A stretch of DNA of 64,000 nucleotides from Planctomycetota bacterium (GTDB lineage Bacteria > Planctomycetota > Planctomycetia > Pirellulales > Pirellulaceae): positions 28,530-92,529 of the forward strand of contig CAUJHS010000063.1 of assembly GCA_963204915.1 (NCBI GenBank), written 5' to 3'. Positions 9,057 to 17,790 of this stretch are shown here, piece by piece. Position 1 is the stretch's first letter; each line of letters opens with the position of its first letter. The notes under the pieces were generated by a model, which worked only from the letters and a program-made list of their open reading frames with translations, made no database searches and was not told where the DNA came from. The translations under genes and the position numbers were made by a program.

Positions 9057-11065
9057 TACATCAGATCAACGCCCGCGAAGACCGAGAGCGGCTGCGTTTG
9101 AAATCCTGTGATTTCTTCGTAATCTTCGTCAAAGAGGTTTTCGACCCGGCACAGCACGCGTACGTCGTCAAAGACGTCGACATGCCCGGACAGGTTGAAC
9201 ACCACGTAATCCTGCAAGATGACGGAGCCATCGCGCGAATCGGTTCGATCGCCGACGAAAATTCCATCCAGATTTACCAGCGCGCGATCGTTCCAAAGTC
9301 GGCGGCCCAAGCCGAGGCTCCCCTTGTTCGGCGGACGACGGACCAACAATTCGCCCGTTTCGCCGTCGAGACTATCCGTTCGCGTGTACGAGGCGTTGAG
9401 CACCGTCACGTCGGTGATGCTCCAGCGCCCGGTCAACTCAACGCCATGTGAGCGCGCCGTACCGATGTTCTGCAATGTAAACGTGGCGAGGTCGAACAAG
9501 ATCAAGTTGCGGAAATCGTTACGGTAGTACGTGGCGTCCACCACGAGCCGGCCGTCCAGGAATGTTTGCTCTAGGCCGTAGTCCCAACCTTTGCTTTCTT
9601 CCGGGAGCAAATTCGGGTTGCCAAACGCGAACAGATTCTCGGCCAATGCGGGGGCGCGAAAGCCCGTGCCGAGGCTGGCGTGCAGTCGAGAGCCCGTTTC
9701 CGGCAAGAGGAATGCTCCGGCGAAACGGTACGTTTGCGCCGGTCCTGCGGCGCTGTGATCGTCCCAGCGATAACCGGCCGTGAGGAACACGCGCTCCAGC
9801 ACGTTGAACTGGTTTTGCACCCACAAGCCCGCATCGTTCTGGGCGGCGCTGTCGTTGCCAAACGGACTGAACGACTCGGCGTTCTCGTCCAAATAATCGG
9901 CCCCCACGCTGAAGGTGTTGTTGTCCGCCACGAGCACATCGGCCAAGTATTCGAACTTGCGCGTTTCGCCCTGGAAGTCGAAGGGCACAGCGTCGTCGGT
10001 GTCGTCGCGGTCGTGCTTCGCCAGGTTGAACGCGACCCGATGCTCGATCGCGCCCTCCAGCGTGCTGCGCCGCGCTTGGACTCTTTGAAAGAACTGCTCG
10101 GTTTGATTCAAGCGGAAGGGATCATCCGTCGGCGGCGAACCGAGTGCGAACGAGGCGTCGTCAATTTCCGCGCTTGCGTCGATCCAGCGGAAGATGTAAT
10201 CCACGTCGAACGCGTCGGTGGGCGTCCAGCCAAAGCGGCCCGAGACGGTCCCTTGCTCGAACCCGTCGGCCTCGACGCCTCCCACGCGCGGCGAGGCGGC
10301 CGAGAATCCGTCGGTTTGAAACCAACTTCCCGCTACGGAGTAGTTGTAAACATCGGTCCCGCCGCTGACACGCGCGCCTTCCTGGTGCGTACCAAAGCTG
10401 CCGCCCATGAGTCGAGCGCGCACGGAGAGAGGACCTTCGCCGCGCGCCGTAATAATGTTAATCACGCCGCCAATCGCATTTGAGCCGTACAGCAAACTTT
10501 GCGGGCCTCGCAGCACTTCAATCCGTTCAATGTTGTCGACACTGAGTGTGGAGAAGTCAAACAACCGGCTAGGATTGCTCGGATCATTCAGCGGCAAACC
10601 ATCCAGCAACACCAGCGTGTGATTCGAGTTGGCGCCGCGCATGAATACGGAAGAAGCGCCTCCCGGGGGGCCGGTCCGCACAACGTCAACGCCTGGAACG
10701 CCGCGCAGGGCTTCTCCGACGGTGCGCACGCCGCTTTGACGAAGTTGCTCTCCCGTGATTACGCTAATGGCGGCGCCGGTCTGACTGGCCGGCTGCTCGG
10801 CGCGCGTGGGAGTGACCACCGTTTGCACTTCACCGGGAAAAGCGCCGCCTTGGCCGGAGCCGCCGGTCGCCTCAACCTGCGGCGTTGCGGCGCCTTGGCT
10901 GGGTTGCCCCACGACGGTTTGCGGCGGCAACGTGGGGACCTCCGCTTCCGTTTCTGTTTCCGCAGGCGGCTCCGGCGGCTCCAGCGCCGGCTCTTGCCCC
11001 GCCAGGGATAACGTCCAACTAAGTGAAAACACCAGCGCGCAAGCGCACCGAATACCACAAGTCAT
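9053..11065 (-). CDS. btuB: TonB-dependent outer membrane receptor, BtuB-like (cobalamin)
   Basis: Outer membrane beta-barrel receptor that imports a scarce ligand using TonB energy; the upstream cobalamin riboswitch makes vitamin B12 or a corrinoid the likely substrate. A signal peptide (about residues 1-23) is followed by a Pro/Glu-rich linker, a plug domain (about 90-210; VITGEQLRQSGVRTVGEALR, VFMRGANSNHTLVLLDGLPL, IERIEVLRGPQSLLYGSNAI, GGVINIITARG) and a barrel to the aromatic C-terminus DLMY. The 670 residues are in the family range (E. coli BtuB is about 610). The start at 11065 follows AGGAG. The stop codon TAG comes from the adjacent 129-bp repeat. Family assignment is firm; substrate is inferred from the riboswitch. 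Confidence 0.9.
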   Translation of the reverse strand: MTCGIRCACALVFSLSWTLSLAGQEPALEPPEPPAETETEAEVPTLPPQTVVGQPSQGAATPQVEATGGSGQGGAFPGEVQTVVTPTRAEQPASQTGAAISVITGEQLRQSGVRTVGEALRGVPGVDVVRTGPPGGASSVFMRGANSNHTLVLLDGLPLNDPSNPSRLFDFSTLSVDNIERIEVLRGPQSLLYGSNAIGGVINIITARGEGPLSVRARLMGGSFGTHQEGARVSGGTDVYNYSVAGSWFQTDGFSAASPRVGGVEADGFEQGTVSGRFGWTPTDAFDVDYIFRWIDASAEIDDASFALGSPPTDDPFRLNQTEQFFQRVQARRSTLEGAIEHRVAFNLAKHDRDDTDDAVPFDFQGETRKFEYLADVLVADNNTFSVGADYLDENAESFSPFGNDSAAQNDAGLWVQNQFNVLERVFLTAGYRWDDHSAAGPAQTYRFAGAFLLPETGSRLHASLGTGFRAPALAENLFAFGNPNLLPEESKGWDYGLEQTFLDGRLVVDATYYRNDFRNLILFDLATFTLQNIGTARSHGVELTGRWSITDVTVLNASYTRTDSLDGETGELLVRRPPNKGSLGLGRRLWNDRALVNLDGIFVGDRTDSRDGSVILQDYVVFNLSGHVDVFDDVRVLCRVENLFDEDYEEITGFQTQPLSVFAGVDLMY

Positions 11066-11070
11066 GGCGG

Positions 11071-11093
11071 CTCCTTTCCTGCCCTCGCAGGAA
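11071..11093 (-). promoter_or_regulatory. hairpin next to the ribosome-binding site of the BtuB-like gene
   Basis: On the transcript a 7-bp stem TTCCTGC/GCAGGAA with a 4-base loop (11076-11093) lies immediately before the AGGAG Shine-Dalgarno (11071-11075) of the receptor gene. Placed between the cobalamin aptamer and the start codon, it is a reasonable candidate for part of the riboswitch expression platform acting on translation. This role is inference; the structure itself is seen in the sequence. Confidence 0.45.
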
Positions 11094-11097
11094 GTGG

Positions 11098-11250
11098 AAG
11101 GGTTGGTCCCGGAGTGCGGTATCCTGACTCGGGTTCTTTCGCGGGCCGCCCTTCCCAGTGCCTAGCACCAGTGGCTTGCGGCCGTTGTCCCCCTTACAGT
11201 CGCGGGGCGGTGGGAGATTTTCACTCCGCTTCCCTGCCCTCCGAGAATCG
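11098..11250 (-). ncRNA. cobalamin riboswitch
   Basis: Read on the minus strand, the leader of the TonB receptor contains the hallmarks of the B12 aptamer in order: GGGAAGCGGAGTGAAAATC, then CCGCCCCGCGACTGTAA (11193-11210), then AAGCCACTGG, and finally the B12-box-like GAGTCAGGATACC (11118-11130). In known examples, adenosylcobalamin binding represses expression of B12 uptake genes. Here it sits 30-60 bases before the start codon of the BtuB-like gene. The boundaries are approximate. Confidence 0.88.
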
Positions 11251-11542
11251 TGATGGGAGAATGACGAATACGTCTTTCCCAATTTTTCGGAATGACCGCT
11301 TCCTGCCAATGACTCGAATTGCACCAGATTGTGCGACGAAACCGATCTTTCGGCCCCATGCTCGGCAAGCTGTACCATTTGGCCAAGCAAATCCGCGCGC
11401 ATTTCTCGCGGTCCCCACGTCGCATGGTTCGCCGCTCCCCGGGGCGGGGCGCGGCGTCGCACACGATCATGGAGGAGGGAGAGTCATCCCTCGCCAGAAA
11501 GAGGCGAAAAGCCGCGCGCGGCGGATGGGTTGGCGGAACTCC
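11251..11542. other. intergenic region without a recognised gene
   Basis: About 290 bases between the riboswitch and the 3' end of the coiled-coil protein gene. It should contain the promoter of the riboswitch-controlled receptor transcript, but I see no convincing -10/-35 pair. Short frames crossing it have no recognisable content. Confidence 0.5.
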
Positions 11543-14500
11543 CTACTCTTCAAAATACCGCCGCAGAAGTTCTTCGTATCCGCGCGGCGGACTGCGACGC
11601 ACTTTGCTTTGCATAGCGTTGCGCAAGTTCGGCGGAAGTTTGGCGAACCAGGGATCTTCCGCAAACCGGCGCGCCGCGGCAGCGGAATCATCCTGCGAGT
11701 CGCCCGCTCGGCTATCGGCCTTGGCGGCTGTTGCCAGCGCGAGTTTCCCCTCGGGAGATTCCTGGTTTTCGGTCGGGCCGCCCGCTTTGGCCGCTCCTCC
11801 CACATTCGCTGTGCTCGACGGAGCGCCCGCGGTCGGCGATGGCGCGGGCTGACCCCCTTGAGAGGCGGCTTGCGCGCTCGCAGCCGGTGTTTTGGCGGCG
11901 CCTTCCGCGCTGGATCCCGGCGAAGTCGGTTGCCCCATCGCTTGCGCTAAAGCTTGGGCCGCTTGCGATAAGGCATCAGGACCTGCAATCTGCTGCGCCG
12001 TAACGCCAGGCGATTGCGGCACAAAGCCAGTTCCCATGGCTGCCGGATTGGCTTGGCCTGAACCTTGTCCCGCCAGGTCGCCTGGTGCTTGCGATGCACC
12101 TGGCGGCGCAGGTTGCTTTTGACCCGAGGCGTTCGGTTGCCCTTCGGCAGCAGGCGCCTGACCGGCCGATTTGGAAGGCTCAGCACCCGAGGGCACCGCC
12201 TCCGGCAGGGGAAGCGGAACCAGCCCGGCAAGTAACGAAGCGGCCTCCAGTCCTTCACGAATGGGTTGGTTCGCCACTTGCTCTTGTCCCGAGACCGCCG
12301 CCGCGCCTTCGCCGGTCGCCTCCATGGCCTGAGCAAACTGCTGCGAGGCCCTGGCTAACGCGTCGGCCGCGGCCATTTGCTCGGGGCTGAACGGAGGTTG
12401 GCCGGCGGGTTGGTTTGGCGTCGGCTGGGGCATTTCGCCAAGCGCGGCAGCGTTTTGCGCGATTGCGTCACGCGCTTGTTCCTGGGAGCCTAACAAGCCG
12501 GTGAGCGCTTCCGCGATTTGTTGATCTCGATTGATTTGCTCTTGCCGGGCCGCTAGGCTTGCGGTGGCCCGTTCCAAGTTACGAATCATTTCGGATTGCG
12601 CCTTCCCGGCCTGCCGCGCCGTGGGCTGCGCCGCTGCATGGGAAGGCGGCGAAGCTTGTTGCGCTTGTTGCAAGGCCGCGGCCGCAGAAGGATCGACCCG
12701 CGCTGCCCGATCGGCTAACTCGCCGGCTTGCATTCCTTGTTGTGTTAGTTGTTGGCCGGTCTTTTCGGCAAGCATTTGTGCGGCTTTTTGCAGTTCCTCA
12801 TCGGCATTCGCCAGGGCATCTTGCGTTCCCTGTTGCGCCTTGCCCGCGGTTTGCGCGTCACCGGTTTCGAGCGCTTGGGCGGCTTGAGCCGATTGTTCGC
12901 CAGCTTCGGCCAGAGGCTTTTCGGCGTCGGGCGCCGCCTGATTGGCGATTTGGCGTGCTTCGGCGATTGCCTTTCCAGCCTCGTTTTGAGCCGCTGCGTC
13001 GCGTTCTCCTGCGGGTTCCGCTTGGGCCCGAGACACGGCCTCTTGGGCGCCCGCCATGGCTTCATTCAGCGCCGTCGCCGTCGCCTTGCGCGCCGCTTCC
13101 GCCTTGGACGGATTACCGCCAAGCGTTTCTTTCGCGGCTTGCGCGGCGTTCTGGGCTGCCTGCTTCAGCTTCTCCGCGACGTCGCCTTGCGAGTTTTCGC
13201 CAAGAGCGGCCATTTGCTCAGCCGCCTTTTGCTGCATCAGGGCGGCGTCGAGGGGCGAAGTCGCCTTCCCTGCCGCAACCTCTTGCGCGGCGACATCAGC
13301 CGCCGCCTGGAGTTCTTGCGCCATGGCCAGTTCGCGTGCAAGCTGCATCGCGTCGGCGGCTTCCGGTCGTCCTGCTGCCCGCGCTTGCGCAATTTGTGCA
13401 TCTTGAACTTTCTCGCGGGCGGCTTCGAGTTCCGCCAGGGGTTCCGCGGCGGCGGCGCGGTTTTGTTGCGCGAGCGCGTCGTTCACCGCGTTGGCCACTT
13501 GGGAAACTTGCTGAAGTTGTTCGCCCGCCAACGCGGCCAACTCTTGAGCCGTTTGTTTGGCTTCCTTCCGCAAAGACGAAGCGGCCTTTTCCAGCGTTTC
13601 AGCCGCCTGACCGGCTTGCCGCGCGGCTTCACCTGCTGGCGACTTCGACGGTTCGCCGGGGTTTTGCGCGGCGGCCGCTAGTTGTTCGCTGGCCCGTTTG
13701 AGCGGGTCGACCGCGGCCGACAGTTCCTGCGCCGCTTGGGGCGCCGTGTTCTTGACGCCTTCTTGGATCTTTTGCGCAGTCTCTCGGGCGACTTCATGTT
13801 CCGCGAGCATGGCGGCCGCGTCTTGTTGCGCAAGGCCGTTATCTTTGGCGGCCTGAGAGGCTTGTTCGGCAATGCGACGTTCGGCCGCGGCGGCTCGTTC
13901 CAGCGCTTCGGCCGCGCGCGCCAACTCACCCACTTCAACCGCTTTTTGGCGGCGTTGCGTGTCGGCCAATTCGGCTTCGACTTGGGCGAGGGCCCGCTCG
14001 ACGGCGTTTTCGGCCTGTTGGGCGGCTTCCTGACGCTTGGAGGCTGCTTCGGGTGAAGCATCGGCCAAGGCCTGGTCGGCGCTGGCCGCCGCCTCTTGGG
14101 CGTCCTGAATGGGGGCTTTCACGACCGACGGCAAATCTTCCGACCCGGCAAGACTTTTCAGTTTTTCGGCCACTTCGGCTTCTTGCTGTTTCGCTTCCGC
14201 GGGTTGATCCTTCGCATTTTGCGTGGCTTGTTCTTGCGTTTTCGCGATCTGCTCCAGTTGTTGTTTGGTATCGGCAAGCTTTTGCACATCGGCGGCAAGT
14301 TCGTCGGCGCTGCGGTCCGACGTTTCCCGCGAGATCACGTTTTGCAGTTGTTGTTCAATTTCTGCCAAGGCGCCAATCACTTGGGTTTGTTCGGCGACGG
14401 CCTCCTCTTGCCGGTTTTCAAACAAATCGGCCGAAGCTTCAAACGCCGCCGCCTTGGCTTGCTCCAAAAGCGGCGAGGCGGTGGGGAATTCATCGAGCAC

Positions 14501-15442
14501 GGGCGCCAATTGATCCAGCTCTTTTTGCAGTTGCGCTTGCCGGTCGACCAGTTCACGAAGCTGATCTTCTTTGAGATCCTTCGCTTGTGTTTCCGCACGG
14601 AGCGCTTCCTGCTTTTCGAGCATCTCGCGTATGAGTTTGAGCGCCTCTTCGCGATCGCTGCTGATGAGTCCTTGCGTTTCTTCGATTTTCTCCAGCAAGG
14701 CGCGCAGCCCCTTGATCACGGCAAACTGACTTTCCGCTGCGTCGGGAAACTCAGCCGTTGCAAGACGTTCTTCGGCCTCGTCCAGCTCCTCACCTACCTG
14801 GCCGGTCTTCAGAATTCGCAGGCCTTCCGACGCGCCGGCTCCGACCTTGCCGCCCCAGTCGGTCATGTCGCGCAGCATGGCGACCAATTGAAAAAACATT
14901 TCTTTGACGAACTTTTGCTCTTTGATGACGGCCAGTGCTTGCACCTCGCGCTCGTCCTGGGGAAGCGAAGGCAGGTTTTTCGTTTCGCCGTAGGCCTTTT
15001 GTTCAAACTCGATCATGCGGCGCACATGCGCGGCGACTTCCGCAATTTGGAGACGTTTCAGGAGTTTTTGCCGCTCGGCCAACAGCGTGAGCATGATGTC
15101 GCGCACGCGATCTTGGGCCGCCTGAAATTTGGCGGAACGCTGGTCCTCCGGTCCGGTTTGCGCTTCAACCAAGAGTTGGACCACTTCATCCATGTCCGCG
15201 CGGACCAGTTCATCCAAGCTGCCGCGCATGCTTTCGATTTCACGATAGACCGCCTGCTGCCGCAGGCCGTTTTCCTCCAATTGGCGAAGCTGAATATCCA
15301 AAATGCGCGAAACCAACTGGCGCGTAATCGACCGGGCCTTTTCCTGCGCTTGTTGCTGACGGCGCAGCGCGGCGCTATCGGCGGCCATCGTCCATGAGGC
15401 GGTCAGCAAGAGAACCCACAGCGCCAGCCAAATCCTGTTCAT
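11543..15442 (-). CDS. exported giant Ala/Gln/Glu-rich coiled-coil protein
   Basis: Unknown function. The 1299-residue product begins with a signal peptide (MNRIWLALWVLLLTASWTMA, then ADSA). Residues about 25-330 form a mixed alpha-helical region (REIESMRGSLDELVRADMDE; MIEFEQKAYGETKNLP). Residues about 330-930 are heptad-like Ala/Gln/Glu/Lys repeats with an 'AQ/AAE' bias, and the last third is Pro/Gly/Ala-rich and probably disordered, ending in a short charged motif (YEELLRRYFEE). The start at 15442 is preferred over the frame's upstream codon because GGGAGAA precedes it and it exposes the signal peptide. It probably acts in the periplasm as a structural or scaffold protein. Very biased composition means similarity searches will be dominated by low-complexity hits. 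Confidence 0.75.
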   Translation of the reverse strand: MNRIWLALWVLLLTASWTMAADSAALRRQQQAQEKARSITRQLVSRILDIQLRQLEENGLRQQAVYREIESMRGSLDELVRADMDEVVQLLVEAQTGPEDQRSAKFQAAQDRVRDIMLTLLAERQKLLKRLQIAEVAAHVRRMIEFEQKAYGETKNLPSLPQDEREVQALAVIKEQKFVKEMFFQLVAMLRDMTDWGGKVGAGASEGLRILKTGQVGEELDEAEERLATAEFPDAAESQFAVIKGLRALLEKIEETQGLISSDREEALKLIREMLEKQEALRAETQAKDLKEDQLRELVDRQAQLQKELDQLAPVLDEFPTASPLLEQAKAAAFEASADLFENRQEEAVAEQTQVIGALAEIEQQLQNVISRETSDRSADELAADVQKLADTKQQLEQIAKTQEQATQNAKDQPAEAKQQEAEVAEKLKSLAGSEDLPSVVKAPIQDAQEAAASADQALADASPEAASKRQEAAQQAENAVERALAQVEAELADTQRRQKAVEVGELARAAEALERAAAAERRIAEQASQAAKDNGLAQQDAAAMLAEHEVARETAQKIQEGVKNTAPQAAQELSAAVDPLKRASEQLAAAAQNPGEPSKSPAGEAARQAGQAAETLEKAASSLRKEAKQTAQELAALAGEQLQQVSQVANAVNDALAQQNRAAAAEPLAELEAAREKVQDAQIAQARAAGRPEAADAMQLARELAMAQELQAAADVAAQEVAAGKATSPLDAALMQQKAAEQMAALGENSQGDVAEKLKQAAQNAAQAAKETLGGNPSKAEAARKATATALNEAMAGAQEAVSRAQAEPAGERDAAAQNEAGKAIAEARQIANQAAPDAEKPLAEAGEQSAQAAQALETGDAQTAGKAQQGTQDALANADEELQKAAQMLAEKTGQQLTQQGMQAGELADRAARVDPSAAAALQQAQQASPPSHAAAQPTARQAGKAQSEMIRNLERATASLAARQEQINRDQQIAEALTGLLGSQEQARDAIAQNAAALGEMPQPTPNQPAGQPPFSPEQMAAADALARASQQFAQAMEATGEGAAAVSGQEQVANQPIREGLEAASLLAGLVPLPLPEAVPSGAEPSKSAGQAPAAEGQPNASGQKQPAPPGASQAPGDLAGQGSGQANPAAMGTGFVPQSPGVTAQQIAGPDALSQAAQALAQAMGQPTSPGSSAEGAAKTPAASAQAASQGGQPAPSPTAGAPSSTANVGGAAKAGGPTENQESPEGKLALATAAKADSRAGDSQDDSAAAARRFAEDPWFAKLPPNLRNAMQSKVRRSPPRGYEELLRRYFEE

Positions 15443-15875
15443 CGCATTTCTCCCGAAGCAGGGGGGACAAGTCGACGGCAACGCATCCGAGGTGGATTAT
15501 ATCGGATTGGCCGGCGAGCGGAGAGCCGCAATCAAGGAACTTGCGGCAAGAAGAGGGAGCGGCGGACGATAACGCCACATAATCATTATACTCGCACAAA
15601 TGTACAGATCAATAGTTCGTTTCGAATTATGTGTAAAGTAAAAATAACTTACGACAAAACAAATTTCATCGCTCGCACGTAAGTACGGCTCCAATCTTGC
15701 TTTGCGGTGCGGCTATGCTTGGGGCTTGCGCCGTAAGTCAAGCAAAAAAATAGTTGCGTCATGCGGAATCCTGGATATAACCGCGGCAGGGTGCAGTTCC
15801 CACGTTGCTCGACGAACCATAAAAGCCGACGCTACCCGACTGACCGACGCGACGGCTTTTGCCTACAATAAAGCC
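15443..15875. other. divergent intergenic region with AT-rich patch
   Basis: A 433-base gap between the divergent coiled-coil and lipB genes. Bases about 15575-15680 are strikingly AT-rich compared with the rest of the window and include the promoter candidate at 15585-15612. The frame of lipB is open back to 15702, but nothing conserved is encoded there. Confidence 0.5.
15585..15612 (-). promoter_or_regulatory. candidate sigma70-type promoter for the coiled-coil gene
   Basis: On the minus strand TTGATC (15607-15612) and TATAAT (15585-15590) are separated by 16 bases, inside the AT-rich patch and about 140 bases upstream of the coiled-coil gene start. Pattern-based call only. Confidence 0.45.
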
Positions 15876-16661
15876 ATGCCTTCCCCTTTATGCAATGCCG
15901 CAGACCTGTCGCCCACGGCCGACTTCCACTTGCTAGGGCAAGTGGAATGGGATGACTGTTTGGCCCTGCAACGGCGGTTGGTGTATGAAGCGAGCGGCCG
16001 TTCGGAACGCCGACTCACGGTGCTGTTGTGTGAGCATCCGGAATTGATCACCGTGGGCCGGGCCGGGTCGCGGGGCGATATTCGACTTTCGCCCGACGCG
16101 CTGCGGGAACGCCGTTTGGACGTCCGGTGGCTCGGCCGAGGCGGGGGGTGCATTGTCCACGGACCGGGGCAGCTCGCGATTTATCCCGTCGTTCCCTTGA
16201 ATCATATGCATTGGACCGTGGGCGAATACTTGCGTCGGTTGCAACACGGTTTGATGGCGGCTGTGACCGAACTGCACGTGGCGACGCAGACGCGTCCTGG
16301 CCGCTTCGGCGTGTGGGGACGCACCGGGCAACTCGCGGCGGTGGGGGTGGCGGTACAACACGACGTGGCCTGGCAGGGCGCCTTTCTGAATGTCAATCCG
16401 ACCAGTCGCGCCGTGGGCTATGTGGAAACCTATCCCGCACGTTGGGCGAAACGTCCCGGAAACGGCGCTCCCGAAAAAAGCGAAATGAGTTCCCTCTTAG
16501 CCGAATGCGGCCGACCGATTAAAATGCCTCGGGTGAGGACCGCACTGATCGCCGCACTCGCCGCGGCTTGGGGCTGCGAGCGGTATCACCTCTTAACGGG
16601 GCATCCTTGGCTAACTCCTGTCCGCGAGCAACATCGTGAATCCTCGGCCCGCGCGTCTTGA
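15876..16661 (+). CDS. lipB: LipB-like octanoyltransferase family protein with altered catalytic residues
   Basis: Homologue of lipoate-protein ligase B, which moves the octanoyl group from acyl carrier protein to lipoyl domains. Seen: HPELITVGRAGSRGD (about 54-68), the substrate loop RGGGCIVHGPGQLAIYPV (88-105), GQLAAVGVAV (151-160) and GAFLNVNP (168-175). In the E. coli enzyme the Lys of 'KIAxxG' and the Cys of 'NPCG' form the active dyad; by my alignment these positions are Gln152 and about Tyr186, with Cys211 farther on. The ATG at 15876 starts the conserved region; the open frame upstream (to 15702) looks non-coding. lipA overlaps its 3' end by 26 bases, supporting a lipoate role despite the substitutions. 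Confidence 0.85.
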   Translation: MPSPLCNAADLSPTADFHLLGQVEWDDCLALQRRLVYEASGRSERRLTVLLCEHPELITVGRAGSRGDIRLSPDALRERRLDVRWLGRGGGCIVHGPGQLAIYPVVPLNHMHWTVGEYLRRLQHGLMAAVTELHVATQTRPGRFGVWGRTGQLAAVGVAVQHDVAWQGAFLNVNPTSRAVGYVETYPARWAKRPGNGAPEKSEMSSLLAECGRPIKMPRVRTALIAALAAAWGCERYHLLTGHPWLTPVREQHRESSARAS

Positions 16662-17592
16662 ACTTCCGGTCATTTCATCTCCTGGGTCTTCCTGTTCTTC
16701 GGGCGGGTTAGGTTGCGCGACGCGTAGCACACCGCGCTCCGCCGAGCAGTTGCCGCGTTGGTTGAAGCGGCAAATTCCCAAAGGAAACGCGAATCACTTT
16801 ACGTCGCGTCTGCTGGAAGAATTGCGGTTGGAAACGGTGTGCGACAACGCGAAGTGCCCCAATCGGATGGAGTGCTACTCCCAAAAGACCGCCACCTTCA
16901 TGATCTTGGGGAATATTTGCACGCGGCCGTGCGGATTTTGCTCCGTGGAGCGGGGCCGACCGGCGCCGCCCGAGGCGGACGAACCGCAACGACTGGCGGA
17001 AGCAGCGCATCGCCTCGGTTTAGAGCACGTGGTAATTACGTCCGTCACACGTGATGACCTGCCCGACGGCGGCGCCGAACATTACTACCAATGCGTTACC
17101 GCCGTGCGCGAACGAACCGGCGCGACGATCGAAGTGCTCACGCCCGATTTTGTCGAACAACCGCATGCGTTGAACCGAGTCATTCAAGCGGCGCCCGAGG
17201 TGTTCAACCACAACACGGAAACGGTGCCGCGGTTGTATCGGGAAGTGCGCGGGCCGAAGTCGAATTATCGCTGGACGCTCGACTTGCTGCGGCGCATCAA
17301 ACAGCGCAATCCAGCCATCAAGACCAAAAGCGGGCTCATGCTGGGTTTGGGCGAGACGTACGAAGAAGTGTTTGACGTGCTGTCCGACCTGCGCGACGTC
17401 GATTGCGACTTCCTCACGCTGGGCCAATACTTGCGCCCCGGCGACGGCTACCTTCCCGCCAAACGGTATTTGACGCCCGACGAATTTGAGTTCCTCGGTC
17501 GAACGGCCAAGAATATGGGCTTCAAGAAAGTGGCCAGCGGGCCGTTTGTGCGCTCCAGCTACCACGCCCGCGAAATGGCCGAGTTGTACTAA
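16636..17592 (+). CDS. lipA: lipoyl synthase (radical SAM)
   Basis: Inserts two sulfur atoms into protein-bound octanoyl groups to make lipoyl cofactors. The auxiliary-cluster motif CDNAKCPNRMEC (about residues 69-80) and the radical-SAM motif CTRPCGFC (95-102) are both present, as are TSVTRDDLPDGGA, NHNTETVPRLY and the C-terminal RSSYHA serine that ligates the auxiliary cluster in this family. The 318-residue length is normal. The GTG start at 16636 lies inside the end of lipB, so the two genes are translationally coupled and together would form the endogenous lipoate pathway. Confidence 0.97.
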   Translation: MNPRPARLELPVISSPGSSCSSGGLGCATRSTPRSAEQLPRWLKRQIPKGNANHFTSRLLEELRLETVCDNAKCPNRMECYSQKTATFMILGNICTRPCGFCSVERGRPAPPEADEPQRLAEAAHRLGLEHVVITSVTRDDLPDGGAEHYYQCVTAVRERTGATIEVLTPDFVEQPHALNRVIQAAPEVFNHNTETVPRLYREVRGPKSNYRWTLDLLRRIKQRNPAIKTKSGLMLGLGETYEEVFDVLSDLRDVDCDFLTLGQYLRPGDGYLPAKRYLTPDEFEFLGRTAKNMGFKKVASGPFVRSSYHAREMAELY

Positions 17593-17790
17593 TCACCCGA
17601 TCGGCCACGGGAAACGCCCTTTCGCGTGTGCAGCATCTGCGTGAATCGGCTCCCAGGCCGGACGAGCATGACCACCTTCGATGTGGTCGCGCCGGTCCGA
17701 TCAACCTGTGTCGTTTCCAATGGTTGACGCGTTGCCTGCGCTGTGCCATGCTCGCGGCTGATCAAGTCGTTCCATGGTGAAAGATGCGGC

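Noticed and set aside
12559..15397. Long plus-strand open frames opposite the coiled-coil gene (Arg/Pro-rich and Phe/Leu-rich products).
   Set aside because: They are mirror images of a repetitive GC-rich gene on the minus strand, with unnatural composition and no RBS or family features.
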